From contig NZ_CACSKB010000032.1 of assembly GCF_902706225.1 (NCBI RefSeq), positions 1-47,499 of the forward strand: a stretch of 47,499 nucleotides of DNA, given 5' to 3'. Position 1 is the stretch's first letter; every line of letters starts with the position of its first letter. The position numbers and the translations under genes are program-made. This DNA is from Microbacterium sp. 18062 (GTDB lineage Bacteria; Actinomycetota; Actinomycetes; Actinomycetales; Microbacteriaceae). The notes below the pieces were generated by a model. The model was not told the DNA's origin. It was given only the letters and a program-made list of their open reading frames with translations, and ran no database searches. This document shows positions 38,675-47,381 of the stretch, one piece after another.

Positions 38675-39778
38675 ATGACCACGACCGCGACTCCCCCGAC
38701 CCGGCCCGCGAACGCGGGCGCCGCTCCTACCCGGCTGACGAATGGGCGTCTCCCCGCATGGGCACCGTGGACGCTGCTCGGGGCCTCCCTGCTGGTCACG
38801 TTCGTCCTCTTCCTGGTGCTCGGCACCGCCGGCGGCGAGGGCCTGAATGTCGCAGGCTGGCTGCTCTCGGCCGCGATCGTCTACCTCGTGCTGATCTACG
38901 TCCTGTCGGCGATCATCGAGGGGCGCCGCAAGGCGTTCGACCGGCTCATCACCGGAGTCGTGACCGCCGCGTTCCTCATCGCGATGGTCCCGCTCATCTC
39001 GGTGGCGTACACGGTCGTCACCCTCGGCGCCCCGAACTGGAGCGGGGAGTTCTTCTCGAGCTCGATGCGCAACGTCGTGGGCGAAGGCGGCGGCGCACTG
39101 CACGCGATCGTGGGAACCGTGCTGATCACCCTCGCGGCGGCGGTCATCAGCATCCCGATCGGCCTGTTCACGGCGATCTATCTGATCGAGTACGGCAAGA
39201 ACAATCGGCTCGCGCGCGGCATCACGTTCCTCGTCGACGTCATGACCGGCATCCCCTCGATCGTCGCGGGCCTGTTCGCCTACGCCCTGTTCGCGCTCTT
39301 CCTGGGGCCTGGCGTGCGCCTGGGCATCATCGGGTCGATCGCCCTCGCGGTGCTGATGATCCCGGTGGTCGTCCGATCCACCGAGGAGATGCTGCGGCTC
39401 GTGCCGAACGAACTGCGCGAGGCGTCGCTGGCGCTCGGCGTGCCGAAGTGGCTGACGATCCTCAAGGTCGTGCTGCCGACATCCATCGCCGGCATCACGA
39501 CCGGTGTCATGCTGGCCATCTCCCGCGTCATCGGCGAGACCGCGCCGCTGCTGATCACCGCGGGCTTCACCGCATCCATGAACTACGACCTCTTCAGCGG
39601 TCGGATGCAGACCCTCCCGGTCTTCACCTACACGCAGTACATGAACCAGGGCATTCCGCCCGAGGCCTACGTCGGTCGGGCATGGGCCGCGGCGCTCACC
39701 CTCATCGTCATCGTCATGCTGCTCAACCTCGTCGCCCGGACCGTCGCGAAGGTCTTCGCGCCGAAGACCGGCCGCTGA
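38675..39778 (+). CDS. pstA: Phosphate ABC transporter permease PstA
   Basis: 367 residues. About 60 more N-terminal residues than E. coli PstA, including two extra hydrophobic helices before the usual core. The permease loop reads [41 protein letters not shown] is the typical Pst/phosphonate permease helix. Starts one base after the pstC stop. Confidence 0.94.
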   Translation: MTTTATPPTRPANAGAAPTRLTNGRLPAWAPWTLLGASLLVTFVLFLVLGTAGGEGLNVAGWLLSAAIVYLVLIYVLSAIIEGRRKAFDRLITGVVTAAFLIAMVPLISVAYTVVTLGAPNWSGEFFSSSMRNVVGEGGGALHAIVGTVLITLAAAVISIPIGLFTAIYLIEYGKNNRLARGITFLVDVMTGIPSIVAGLFAYALFALFLGPGVRLGIIGSIALAVLMIPVVVRSTEEMLRLVPNELREASLALGVPKWLTILKVVLPTSIAGITTGVMLAISRVIGETAPLLITAGFTASMNYDLFSGRMQTLPVFTYTQYMNQGIPPEAYVGRAWAAALTLIVIVMLLNLVARTVAKVFAPKTGR

Positions 39779-39800
39779 CCTCCCGAGAGAAAGAACCTCC

Positions 39801-40580
<780 letters not shown>

Positions 40581-40620
40581 TCCCGGGAGCGGACGCCTCG
40601 TTCGCGCTCTCTCCGCGGAG

Positions 40621-40703
40621 CACAACGGCGGAGATCGCTCGCGACACACCGGGCATAGGCATCCGTGGACGGGGTGTCGGCAGAAATCCCCGCCGTTGTG
40701 TCG
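40621..40703. repeat. Left copy of an 83-bp palindromic repeat
   Basis: Begins CACAACGGCGGAGAT and ends CCGCCGTTGTGTCG. The outer 11 bp (CACAACGGCGG / CCGCCGTTGTG) are a perfect inverted repeat, and a second helix (CGACAC / GTGTCG) pairs in the same register inside, so nearly the whole unit can fold. A same-length copy lies downstream of the AbiEi/DUF559 gene. Confidence 0.85.
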
Positions 40704-40710
40704 GCGCGCG

Positions 40711-40735
40711 AGCGCCGCCGACGTCGGGCGGCGCT
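40711..40735 (+). terminator. Hairpin after pstB
   Basis: AGCGCCGCCGAC / GTCGGGCGGCGCT, complementary except for one extra G, next to the left 83-bp repeat. A plausible end of the pst transcript. Confidence 0.55.
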
Positions 40736-40824
40736 TGTCCTCCCCCACGGCGGATTCCCGTGAGCCGTCCGCCGTCCGGGCCGACGGCATCACCGTACGG
40801 GCCCTGGACGGGCACGCTGGCAAG

Positions 40825-41655
40825 ATGTGCGTGTCGCCCGAGCTCACCGTGACGACGTATCGCGCGCTGCGGGACGCCGGCGTGAGCCGTACCGAGCTGA
40901 CCGCTCGGCTCGCGACCGGTGACCTCACGCGGCTCCGGCGCGGCGTCTACGCGACCGGTGACGCGTGCCCCGCGGTATCGGCAGCAGCAAGCCACGGCGG
41001 CGCGCTCGCCTGTGTCACGGCGGCGCGACACCTCGGGCTGTGGGTGCTGTGCGAGGAGACCTCCGTGCACGTGTGGCTGCGGGCGAGCGGTCATCGACGG
41101 CACGATCCGGCGGCCGGATGCGACTGCGTCGAGCACTGGGACGAGGGCCCGGCTGTCGACTCCTTCGGCATCCCATCCGTTCCGCGGATCCTGCGGCAGA
41201 TCCTCGCCTGCCGCGGCGTCGAGGAGTTCTTCGTCATGCTGGAGTCCGCCCTGCGACACGGATCGATCACGGCCGAGGGTCTCGGCTGGTTGCGCGATCA
41301 CACGAATCCGGCCGCTCGCGACGCGATGGAGCTGGCACGTTCGGACGCGGACAGTGGCCTGGAGTCGCTCCTGCGCTGGCGGCTGCGCCGCTTGGGGCTG
41401 AGCATCCGCACGCAGAGGCAGATCCACGCTGTCGGGGTCGTCGACATCCTGATCGGGAATCGTCTGCTCATCGAGGCCGACGGGGTCGACAACCACGCCT
41501 CCGCGCCGCTCCGTCACAAGGATCTGGTGCGGGATGCCAACGCCGCCGCATGGCGATACGTGACGTTGCACTTCGACTACGCGCTGATCGTGCACGACTG
41601 GGACCTGGTGGAACGCGCCATCCTGGGTCAGATCCTCGCCGGCCACCACCTCTGA
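40825..41655 (+). CDS. AbiEi-type wing plus DUF559 nuclease-like protein
   Basis: 276 residues. The N-terminal part (1-90) resembles the AbiEi antitoxin-like winged-helix segment common in actinobacteria (TTYRALRDAGVSRTELTARLATGDLTRLRRGVYA). The C-terminal part (170-276) is a DUF559 restriction-endonuclease-like fold: VVDILIGNRLLIEADGVDNH carries the D...ExD-like acidic pair. I start at ATG 40825; a GTG six bases on is possible. No partner toxin gene is adjacent, so a typical toxin-antitoxin module is not supported. It is bracketed by two 83-bp palindromic repeats. Confidence 0.8.
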   Translation: MCVSPELTVTTYRALRDAGVSRTELTARLATGDLTRLRRGVYATGDACPAVSAAASHGGALACVTAARHLGLWVLCEETSVHVWLRASGHRRHDPAAGCDCVEHWDEGPAVDSFGIPSVPRILRQILACRGVEEFFVMLESALRHGSITAEGLGWLRDHTNPAARDAMELARSDADSGLESLLRWRLRRLGLSIRTQRQIHAVGVVDILIGNRLLIEADGVDNHASAPLRHKDLVRDANAAAWRYVTLHFDYALIVHDWDLVERAILGQILAGHHL

Positions 41656-41692
41656 CCCGTCACCGGGCCGGTGGCGCCCGCCGTGTCACATG

Positions 41693-41775
41693 CACAACGG
41701 CAGAGATTGTCGATGACACACCGTTCGGACCGCCCGCGCGCCCGCGCGTCGGCGCCACCGTCCGCCGTTGTGTCG
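41693..41775. repeat. Right copy of the 83-bp palindromic repeat
   Basis: Same length and orientation as the left copy (40621-40703). Positions 1-9, 11-15, 23-31, 56-61 and 70-83 are identical or nearly so; the centre differs. Outer arms CACAACGGC / GCCGTTGTG remain complementary. Confidence 0.85.
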
Positions 41776-41802
41776 TGGGGCGGGGGCGCGGGCGCGGGGA
41801 CG

Positions 41803-42687
41803 TCAGTCGCGCGGGGAGAGCAGGTAGGCGTTCAGCTCGCGGGTGAAGTCGGGGTCGTACGGCAGCGGGGCGTCGTCGACGGCGGTGATGCCGACCGCGA
41901 GGCGCACGCTCGAGACCAGCCAGGCGGCATCCGCGTCGAGAAGCGCGCTGGCGGGCAGGGTCTCGTAGGCGGTCTCGTGACCGCGGTCGGCGAGGTGGGC
42001 GAACAGGCTGAGCTGCGTGGTGCCATGCAGGATGCCGGCGCCCGGGGCGGGCGTGACGAACCGGTCGCCCGAGCGCAGCACGAGCGAGGACGTCGGCCCC
42101 TCGAGCAGCACGCCGTCGCTCGCGACGAACACGGCATCGGCGGCGCCGCGCCGATGCGCCTCGCGGAGCGCCGCCATGTTGGTCGCGTACGACAGCGTCT
42201 TCGCCCCCAGCAGCAGCCACGGCGCCCGGGCCGGGGCACCGCTGTCGAAGCCTCGGTCGAGCGTCACCACGCGCACGCCGTCATGACGCGGCACCGAGTT
42301 GTCGGGTGCCGACGACGCCGTGACCCATGCGGTCGGCGCGGGGCCGTGCTCGACGCCACGGCTCAGGATCAGCTTGATGACGCACTCCCCCGGCGGGCAT
42401 TCCGCCGCGGCGGCCGCGATGGCCTGCGCCCACTGCGTGAGATTCGGCACGGGGAGGTCGCACAGCCGCGCCGAGTGCGCGAGGCGCTCCAGGTGAGCGC
42501 CGACCTCCTGCGGATGCCCGTCGACGACGCCGATCGACTCGAAGATGCCGTCGCCGCGCTGGGTGCTGAGCTCGCCCACGCTCAGGGCCGGGGCCGCCGG
42601 ATCGATCGGCGTGAGGGTCGCTGCGAAATCGGTGCCGGGGTCATCGGATGCGGCGGGATCGAGAAGGAGTGCGTGACGCCAGGCCAT
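41803..42687 (-). CDS. Aminotransferase class IV (aminodeoxychorismate lyase-like)
   Basis: 294 residues, PLP-dependent fold-type IV. The catalytic lysine is in LLLGAKTLSYATNMAAL; ADAVFVASDGVLLEGPTSSLVLRSGD and the phosphate-binding GILHGTTQ are typical. The N-terminal GDGIFES matches PabC (4-amino-4-deoxychorismate lyase, para-aminobenzoate step of folate synthesis) and BCAT/D-amino-acid aminotransferases alike. PabC is the best guess because no folate gene neighbour decides it. Confidence 0.82.
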   Translation of the reverse strand: MAWRHALLLDPAASDDPGTDFAATLTPIDPAAPALSVGELSTQRGDGIFESIGVVDGHPQEVGAHLERLAHSARLCDLPVPNLTQWAQAIAAAAAECPPGECVIKLILSRGVEHGPAPTAWVTASSAPDNSVPRHDGVRVVTLDRGFDSGAPARAPWLLLGAKTLSYATNMAALREAHRRGAADAVFVASDGVLLEGPTSSLVLRSGDRFVTPAPGAGILHGTTQLSLFAHLADRGHETAYETLPASALLDADAAWLVSSVRLAVGITAVDDAPLPYDPDFTRELNAYLLSPRD

Positions 42688-42707
42688 GTCGAGAGCCTAC
42701 GCCGAAC

Positions 42708-42738
42708 GGAATACCCATCGTGCGGCAGCCGTTACACT
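42708..42738 (+). promoter_or_regulatory. Promoter of the candidate RNA
   Basis: Two readings: a housekeeping -10 TACACT (42733-42738), placing the start exactly at the first base of the RNA stem (42745); and GGAAT (42708-42712), 18 bp, GTT (42731-42733), the consensus of SigR/SigH-type thiol-stress sigma factors. Divergent from the PabC-like gene. Confidence 0.45.
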
Positions 42739-42744
42739 GGATCA

Positions 42745-42838
42745 GCCGGGCCGCAGTAACCCCGGGCTCCAAATTCTGCCGCTGCGAGCGGCCTTGCGCC
42801 GAGAGGCGTTTCTGCGGCCCGGCACTTCTCTTGGAGCC
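42745..42838 (+). ncRNA. Candidate structured RNA with pseudoknot
   Basis: The 12-bp perfect closing stem GCCGGGCCGCAG (42745-42756) / CTGCGGCCCGGC (42812-42823) encloses hairpin GCCGCT-GCG-AGCGGC (42778-42792) and hairpin GCGCC-GAGA-GGCGT (42796-42809, GNRA loop). GGCTCCAA (42765-42772), inside the stem's loop, can pair with TTGGAGCC (42831-42838) outside it, a pseudoknot. I do not recognise it as a known family. It could equally be a leader of the PabC-like gene read from the minus strand. Confidence 0.5.
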
Positions 42839-42969
42839 ATGCGGTCGGTTTCCTTCGGGCCGTGCAATCGGTCACGCCCACCTCGCTGAACGCTTCGCGC
42901 GCCCCGCGGCATGATCACCCAACCGAGATGGCGGCTGCATCCGAGCCCGAGCGTCGGGGCCGAGCCCGG

Positions 42970-43608
42970 TCAGGTGAGCGAGTCGCGCCGCCAGAGACCC
43001 GCGGATGCCGCGAGATCATCGGCATAGGTGGACAACCGCAGTGCGCGCGTCGTGAGCGTCGACGCACGCTCGGGCTCGGTCGGCTCGTAGTCGTCGGCCA
43101 GATGCGTGGCTCCCGCGGCGACCACCCGGCAGAACGCGGCGGCGCGCTCGAGCGCCACCGCGAAGTCGCCCTCGAAGAGCCCCCGCATGATCGTGTCGAT
43201 CAGGGCGACGAGCTCCTCGGGGCCGGCCGGCGCCGGCGCCCCGGCGACCACCTCGTCGGCCGACGAGAGCTCTATGCGCCCCCGGTCGTAGAGGAACGCG
43301 GCCGTGCGGGCGTCGTCGTGGATCATCACCTGCAGCAGGTACAGCCGCCAGAGCGCCCCGGGCAGCGACCGCGCGGGCGCCCGCGACCAGAGCTCCGCGA
43401 TGTCGTCGATGCCGTGATCGTCGGTGAACGCCACCAGGCGATCGACGGTTCCCGCATCCGGATCCGCGCGGACGCGCGTGAGCAGAGTGGATGCGGTCGA
43501 GTGCGCGACCCGAGAGACCTCCGCCGGATCCTGCGCCGAGAAGAGCCGGTCGAACAGCTCCGCGGGCCGCCGGACCGGCTTGTGGAAGGACCTCGAGTCG
43601 TCTGTCAC
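42970..43608 (-). CDS. Conserved actinobacterial protein, function unknown
   Basis: 212 residues, soluble, mainly helical (FHKPVRRPAELFDRLFSAQDPAEVSRVAHSTASTLL; then SLPGALWRLYLLQVMIHDDARTAAFLYDRG). No catalytic motif is recognised. Start GTG at 43608 gives the typical MTDD-like N-terminus; upstream sequence in the frame is low-complexity and unlikely. Not part of an operon: rskA lies 191 bp further up. Confidence 0.75.
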   Translation of the reverse strand: MTDDSRSFHKPVRRPAELFDRLFSAQDPAEVSRVAHSTASTLLTRVRADPDAGTVDRLVAFTDDHGIDDIAELWSRAPARSLPGALWRLYLLQVMIHDDARTAAFLYDRGRIELSSADEVVAGAPAPAGPEELVALIDTIMRGLFEGDFAVALERAAAFCRVVAAGATHLADDYEPTEPERASTLTTRALRLSTYADDLAASAGLWRRDSLT

Positions 43609-43722
43609 CCGAACCAGGCTACCCGCGGAACACGGCCGTCCTCTCGTCGGGTCCCCGGTGGCGGCCCCACCGCTCCGCCGAGGAGGCGGGCAGGGCGCCT
43701 CCCGCGTCATGGGCGCACGCCG

Positions 43723-43751
43723 GAGGGGCCGAGCCCTGGGGCCCGCCCCTC
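43723..43751 (-). terminator. Hairpin downstream of rskA
   Basis: GAGGGGC (43723-43729) / GCCCCTC (43745-43751) forms a 7-bp stem. A second stem, GGAGGCG / CGCCTCC, lies at 43682-43702. The 155-bp gap holds nothing else besides the 17-bp tandem repeat. Confidence 0.45.
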
Positions 43752-43763
43752 TCCTCGTGGCGC

Positions 43764-43814
43764 CTCTACGCGGTGTCGACCTCTACGCGGTGTCGACCTC
43801 TACGCGGTGTCGAT
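43764..43814 (-). repeat. Three tandem 17-bp repeats at the rskA stop
   Basis: TCTACGCGGTGTCGACC twice (43764-43780, 43781-43797), then TCTACGCGGTGTCGATC (43798-43814). On the minus strand each contains TAG at the same place; the rskA stop is the one in the last copy (43800-43802). Confidence 0.9.
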
Positions 43815-44639
43815 CGTCACGATGGGATCCGTGGTGGGCGCGCCGTCGGGCGACCCGCCCGCGGGTTCCACCGTCACCGCGACGACGTCCCCATCACGGA
43901 CCGTCCCGGAGAGCACGGCCGTCGCGTCGTCGCCCTCCGCCGAGAACAATCCCGCCGAGATGGCTGCGCCGTCACGGACGTACCAGAGCTCGAACGTCTG
44001 GTCGGAGGAGATCGACGGCAGACCGTCCGAGACCAGCACGGCCTCGCCGAGACTCTCGGACCAGTGCAGTGTCGCCTCTCCCCCGCCGGCGAGGGATGCA
44101 GCGGCGACCCGGGCGTCGGACGCGCTCTCGATCCGCTCCAGGGCGACGACGGATGCTGGCAGGGCGAGCTGGGAGGAGACGACCGTCACCGCGCCGCCGA
44201 CGACGAGCACCAGCGCGATGCTCGCGGCGAGCGCGAACCAGGCGCGCGGACCCCAGCCCCTGCGGGCGGGGACCGGGGATGCCGCAGGCGCAGCCGTCGC
44301 GGCATCCGGCGTCACAGCGGGCGCAGCATCCCCGGTCACGTCGGGCGCGGCATCCGGGGTCACGTCGAGGGCGGCCTCGGACGTCTCGTCGGGGGTGACA
44401 TCCGGCGCATCCTGCGGTGTCGCGACGATGCGGGCGAGCAGGGCATCGCGCAGCGCGGGCGGCGGTACGACCTCCGTGACCGTCTCGGCCAGCAGCGCGG
44501 CCGAGTCCGCGTCCGCGTCGACCAGCGCGCGACGCGCAGGGTCGGCGGCCAGGGCGTCCGTCAGCGCACGCTCCTCCTCGGGGGTGAGGGCGTGCAGGGC
44601 GTGGCCCGCCGAGAGCTCCTCGAAGTCGCGATCGCTCAC
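43800..44639 (-). CDS. rskA: Anti-sigma-K factor RskA
   Basis: 279 residues. Cytoplasmic N-terminal anti-sigma domain (1-70; LSAGHALHALTPEEERALTDAL), an unusual linker of DVTPDAA-type repeats (80-118), one transmembrane helix (about 131-155), and an extracellular RskA domain (155-279; LPSISSDQTFELWYVRDGAA). It holds SigK at the membrane until proteolysis frees it. The repeat-rich linker is longer than in mycobacteria. Overlaps sigK by ATGA. Confidence 0.92.
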   Translation of the reverse strand: MSDRDFEELSAGHALHALTPEEERALTDALAADPARRALVDADADSAALLAETVTEVVPPPALRDALLARIVATPQDAPDVTPDETSEAALDVTPDAAPDVTGDAAPAVTPDAATAAPAASPVPARRGWGPRAWFALAASIALVLVVGGAVTVVSSQLALPASVVALERIESASDARVAAASLAGGGEATLHWSESLGEAVLVSDGLPSISSDQTFELWYVRDGAAISAGLFSAEGDDATAVLSGTVRDGDVVAVTVEPAGGSPDGAPTTDPIVTIDTA

Positions 44640-45226
44640 GATGCCACCCCCATGCTGTTCCTCAGGCGGGACAATCCGTCCCGCATCCGTGTCTTGACCG
44701 TGCCCAGCGGCGCTCCGACCAGTGCCGCGATCTCGCTCTGCGAGTATCCGCCGTAGTACGCGAGGGTGATCGCCTCGCGTTGCGCTTCGGGCAGCTCGGC
44801 GACGGCCGCGACCACCCGTCTTCCCTCTATTCTCAACTCCACCTGCTCGGCGACGCCATCGTGCGGCACGCCCATGTCGCGGAATCCCGCCCGCACATCA
44901 CGATCCGTGCTCGACTGCGAGGACCGCACGCGGTCCACGGCACGTCGATGCGCCATCGTGAGCACCCAGGATCTTCCTTGCCCTCTTTTCGGAGCAAACC
45001 GGGATGCGGATTGCCAGACCTCGAGGAAGACCTCCTGCAGAACCTCTTCGCTCTGCGCGCGGTCCACGAGCACTCGGAGGATGAGTCCGAACACGCGAGG
45101 GGACAGCGTGTCGTACAGGCGCGCGAACGCCGGTCGGTCGCCCGCGGCGACGAGTTGAATCAGATCTCCGATGTGGTCGGCGGACCCGCTCCCGTCGTCG
45201 GGCACGTCGATGCCGTCGATCACCAT
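44636..45226 (-). CDS. sigK: ECF sigma factor SigK
   Basis: 196 residues. Region 2 ([20 protein letters not shown]...[17 protein letters not shown]) and region 4 ([45 protein letters not shown]) are complete. In mycobacteria SigK controls mpt70/mpt83 fasciclin proteins and its own operon; here a fasciclin lipoprotein gene is divergently adjacent. Start ATG 45226 is the best fit to family length; the upstream GTG/ATG cluster is an alternative. Confidence 0.93.
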   Translation of the reverse strand: MVIDGIDVPDDGSGSADHIGDLIQLVAAGDRPAFARLYDTLSPRVFGLILRVLVDRAQSEEVLQEVFLEVWQSASRFAPKRGQGRSWVLTMAHRRAVDRVRSSQSSTDRDVRAGFRDMGVPHDGVAEQVELRIEGRRVVAAVAELPEAQREAITLAYYGGYSQSEIAALVGAPLGTVKTRMRDGLSRLRNSMGVAS

Positions 45227-45461
45227 CCGTTCAGCATGCACGACCTCGCGCGCCGCCGTCGGATTCACGGACGGCTTGACACCGGGTCGCTCTCCGGTGC
45301 AGCCCGGCCCGACAGCCGGCGCAGCCGCGTTCGAGATCCACCGCAATCCGATACCCGTACGAGCACGAATGGGGAGTACACGTCGCACCGCGGCGGGGAT
45401 GAGGCGCACCGCCGCATCCGACACGGAACGGCCCTGCGGGGTCTGCACACCGGAGGAAGTC

Positions 45462-46118
45462 ATGCTCACCAAGAAGACGAAGATCACAGCAGGTATCTCG
45501 CTCGCGTTCGTGGGTGCGTTCGCTCTCGCCGCATGCAGCGGCGGCTCGTCCATGGAGACGACGGAGTCGTCGGCCCCGATGACCTCCGAGTCGGGCAGCC
45601 CCGAGATGGACGCCGCGATGGGCGACCTCGTCGGCGCCGGCTGCGCCGACTATGCCGAGGCCGTGCCGGACGGCGCCGGCTCGGTCGAGGGGATGGCCAT
45701 GGACCCGGTCGCCACGGCCGCCTCCAACAATCCGCTGCTCACGCAGCTGACCGCGTCGGTCAGCGGACAGCTCAACCCCGACGTCGACCTCGTCGACACC
45801 CTCAACAGCGGCGAGTTCACCGTCTTCGCCCCGGTCGACGACGCGTTCGCGAAGATCGACTCGGCGACTCTCGAGACGCTGAAGACCGACTCGGCGCTGC
45901 TGACGAAGATTCTCACGTACCACGTGGTGCAGGGCCAGATCGCGCCGGACGAGATCGACGGCACCCACACCACGGTCGAGGGTCAGGACCTCGAGGTCAC
46001 CGGCAGCGGCGACGACATCATGGTGAACGGCGAGTCCGCCGTGATCTGCGGTGGCGTGCAGACCGCCAACGCGACCGTGTACCTCATCGACACGGTGCTG
46101 ATGCCGCCGGCAGAGTAG
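45462..46118 (+). CDS. Fasciclin-domain lipoprotein (MPT83-like)
   Basis: 218 residues. Signal with lipobox LAAC (C25), a Ser/Thr/Glu-rich linker with extra Met residues ([19 protein letters not shown]), then one fasciclin domain (about 85-215): [16 protein letters not shown] (FAS1 H1), [10 protein letters not shown] (H2). These proteins mediate adhesion and are secreted SigK targets in mycobacteria; the divergent position here supports the same control. ATG with GGAGGAA six bases upstream. Confidence 0.93.
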   Translation: MLTKKTKITAGISLAFVGAFALAACSGGSSMETTESSAPMTSESGSPEMDAAMGDLVGAGCADYAEAVPDGAGSVEGMAMDPVATAASNNPLLTQLTASVSGQLNPDVDLVDTLNSGEFTVFAPVDDAFAKIDSATLETLKTDSALLTKILTYHVVQGQIAPDEIDGTHTTVEGQDLEVTGSGDDIMVNGESAVICGGVQTANATVYLIDTVLMPPAE

Positions 46119-46126
46119 TCCCCTCG

Positions 46127-46166
46127 GAAGGGGCGTCGGCGGGTTCTTCCGTCGGCGCCCCTTCCG
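46127..46166 (+). terminator. Terminator after the fasciclin gene
   Basis: GGAAGGGGCG / CGCCCCTTCC 10-bp stem with a longer interior, nine bases after the stop. Confidence 0.8.
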
Positions 46167-46258
46167 TGTGCTCGCACCATCCCACGCCGTGTCGCCGCAG
46201 GTTCGGAGCAGCCGATGCGGCATCGGCACGCCCGCCGGAGAAGTAGGGTGGAGGACGA

Positions 46259-46334
46259 GGGCCTCTAGCTCAGTCGGTAGAGCATCGGACTTTTAATCCG
46301 CGGGTCGTGGGTTCGAGCCCCACGGGGCCCACCA
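46259..46334 (+). tRNA. tRNA-Lys (UUU)
   Basis: Acceptor GGGCCTC/GGGGCCC (with a T-G pair), D-arm AGCTCAGTCGGTAGAGC, anticodon loop CTTTTAA giving anticodon TTT, T-arm GTGGGTTCGAGCCCCAC, discriminator A, CCA encoded. A serine recombinase reading frame enters it from the other strand, as at integrated-element boundaries. Confidence 0.97.
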
Positions 46335-47372
46335 CATGGTCGTTACTCGAAACATCGTCGAAAGCGATGCGGAGAACAGCCTGAGAGGGAGAAAACAACA
46401 ACGAAGAGCCTTCGGTGACGGAGGCTCTTTTGCTGTCCAGGCTCGTGCCGTCATTCTGACCGCTCCGGTGCAGCTTGTCCGCCTCGATCAGGTCCCCGAA
46501 CGGTGGGTTGAACTCCGCATCGGTGATCTCATCGATGTAGACATAGAGCTTCTTGAAGAGGGCTTGGTTGAGTTGGCGTCGAACGTCGTCACTGGCACGA
46601 CGGTAGAGGTCTCCCGGGTTCTCAAGAAGCTCCACCGCTGCGTCGATGTAGTCCAGGACCGAAGCCAACTTGCGCTCGGTGCCCTCCTGACGTTCGGTGA
46701 GACGCTTCCGGGCTTTGGCGATGTCGTTCATGCGCCTCTTGATGGTTTCCTTTGGCAACGTGCCTTCAGCGGCCAGGTCGAGCAGGTTCTCCTGCTTGAC
46801 GTCGAGCCGGTGGAGTTCTTCGGTCAGGTGAGCGTGAAGTTCACGCGTGGTCTTCTGGTCATGCTCGACCGTGCGCTGGATGCCTGCGCGAATGTGCTCG
46901 ACAAGCTTCTGCGAGAGCCGCAGGCTGTCCCAGAACTGCTCGACAGCTCGCTCGACGCGGAGGGTCTGGACATAGCGACTGTCGCAGAGGTGTTCCTGCT
47001 TCTGACGGCAGAAGAAGTACTGGTACGTTTCCTCGCCACGGCCCTTGACGTTGGCCAGCACCATCCAGCCAACGCGGTCTTCTTCTCGGCACCTGCCACA
47101 GAACAAGCTGCCTTTCAGGTAGTGCTCGTGGATCCGCTTCCGCTCCCCCGTGCTTCGCAGGGAGACGACCTCCTGAACACGCGCGAACAGTTCGCTGTCG
47201 ATGAGCGCGTTATGCCTGCCCTTGAAGATCTCGCCCTTGTACTTGACGAGGCCGAGATAGTACGGATCTTGCAGGATACGCACGAGTTGGTTCGCGGAGA
47301 TCTGGCGAGCAGGCCGCGTGGATGTGGCGCGGGTCTTGAGGCCCCGATAGTACAGCTCCTCTGCCAGCTCCG
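46270..47372 (-). pseudogene. Serine recombinase, 5'-truncated
   Basis: A large serine recombinase without its catalytic resolvase domain. What remains (about 365 residues): the recombinase domain (ELAEELYYRGLKTRAT...SANQLVRILQDPYYLGLVKYKG), the zinc ribbon (FCGRCREED...YQYFFCRQKQEHLCDSRY) and the long coiled-coil tail. The C-terminal VVGPVGLEPTTRGLKVRC is the reverse complement of tRNA-Lys. Sequence upstream of about 47372 is the 3' end of a transposase, so the first ~150-200 codons were lost to insertion. GC is visibly lower (about 57%) than the chromosome. Probably inactive. Confidence 0.8.
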
Positions 47373-47381
47373 TGTCCCGCG

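Noticed and set aside
40825..41655. Type IV toxin-antitoxin operon (AbiEi/AbiEii)
   Set aside because: Only the AbiEi-like wing exists; no nucleotidyltransferase toxin gene is adjacent, and the C-terminus is DUF559.
45223..45246. SigK -35 element (CCATCC) before the fasciclin gene
   Set aside because: No matching -10 (CCGAAT-like) at the right distance; it overlaps the sigK start and is likely coding.
46270..46334. Real protein sequence at the recombinase C-terminus
   Set aside because: VGLEPTTRGLKVRC is antisense tRNA-Lys read-through, common in integrases at tRNA sites.
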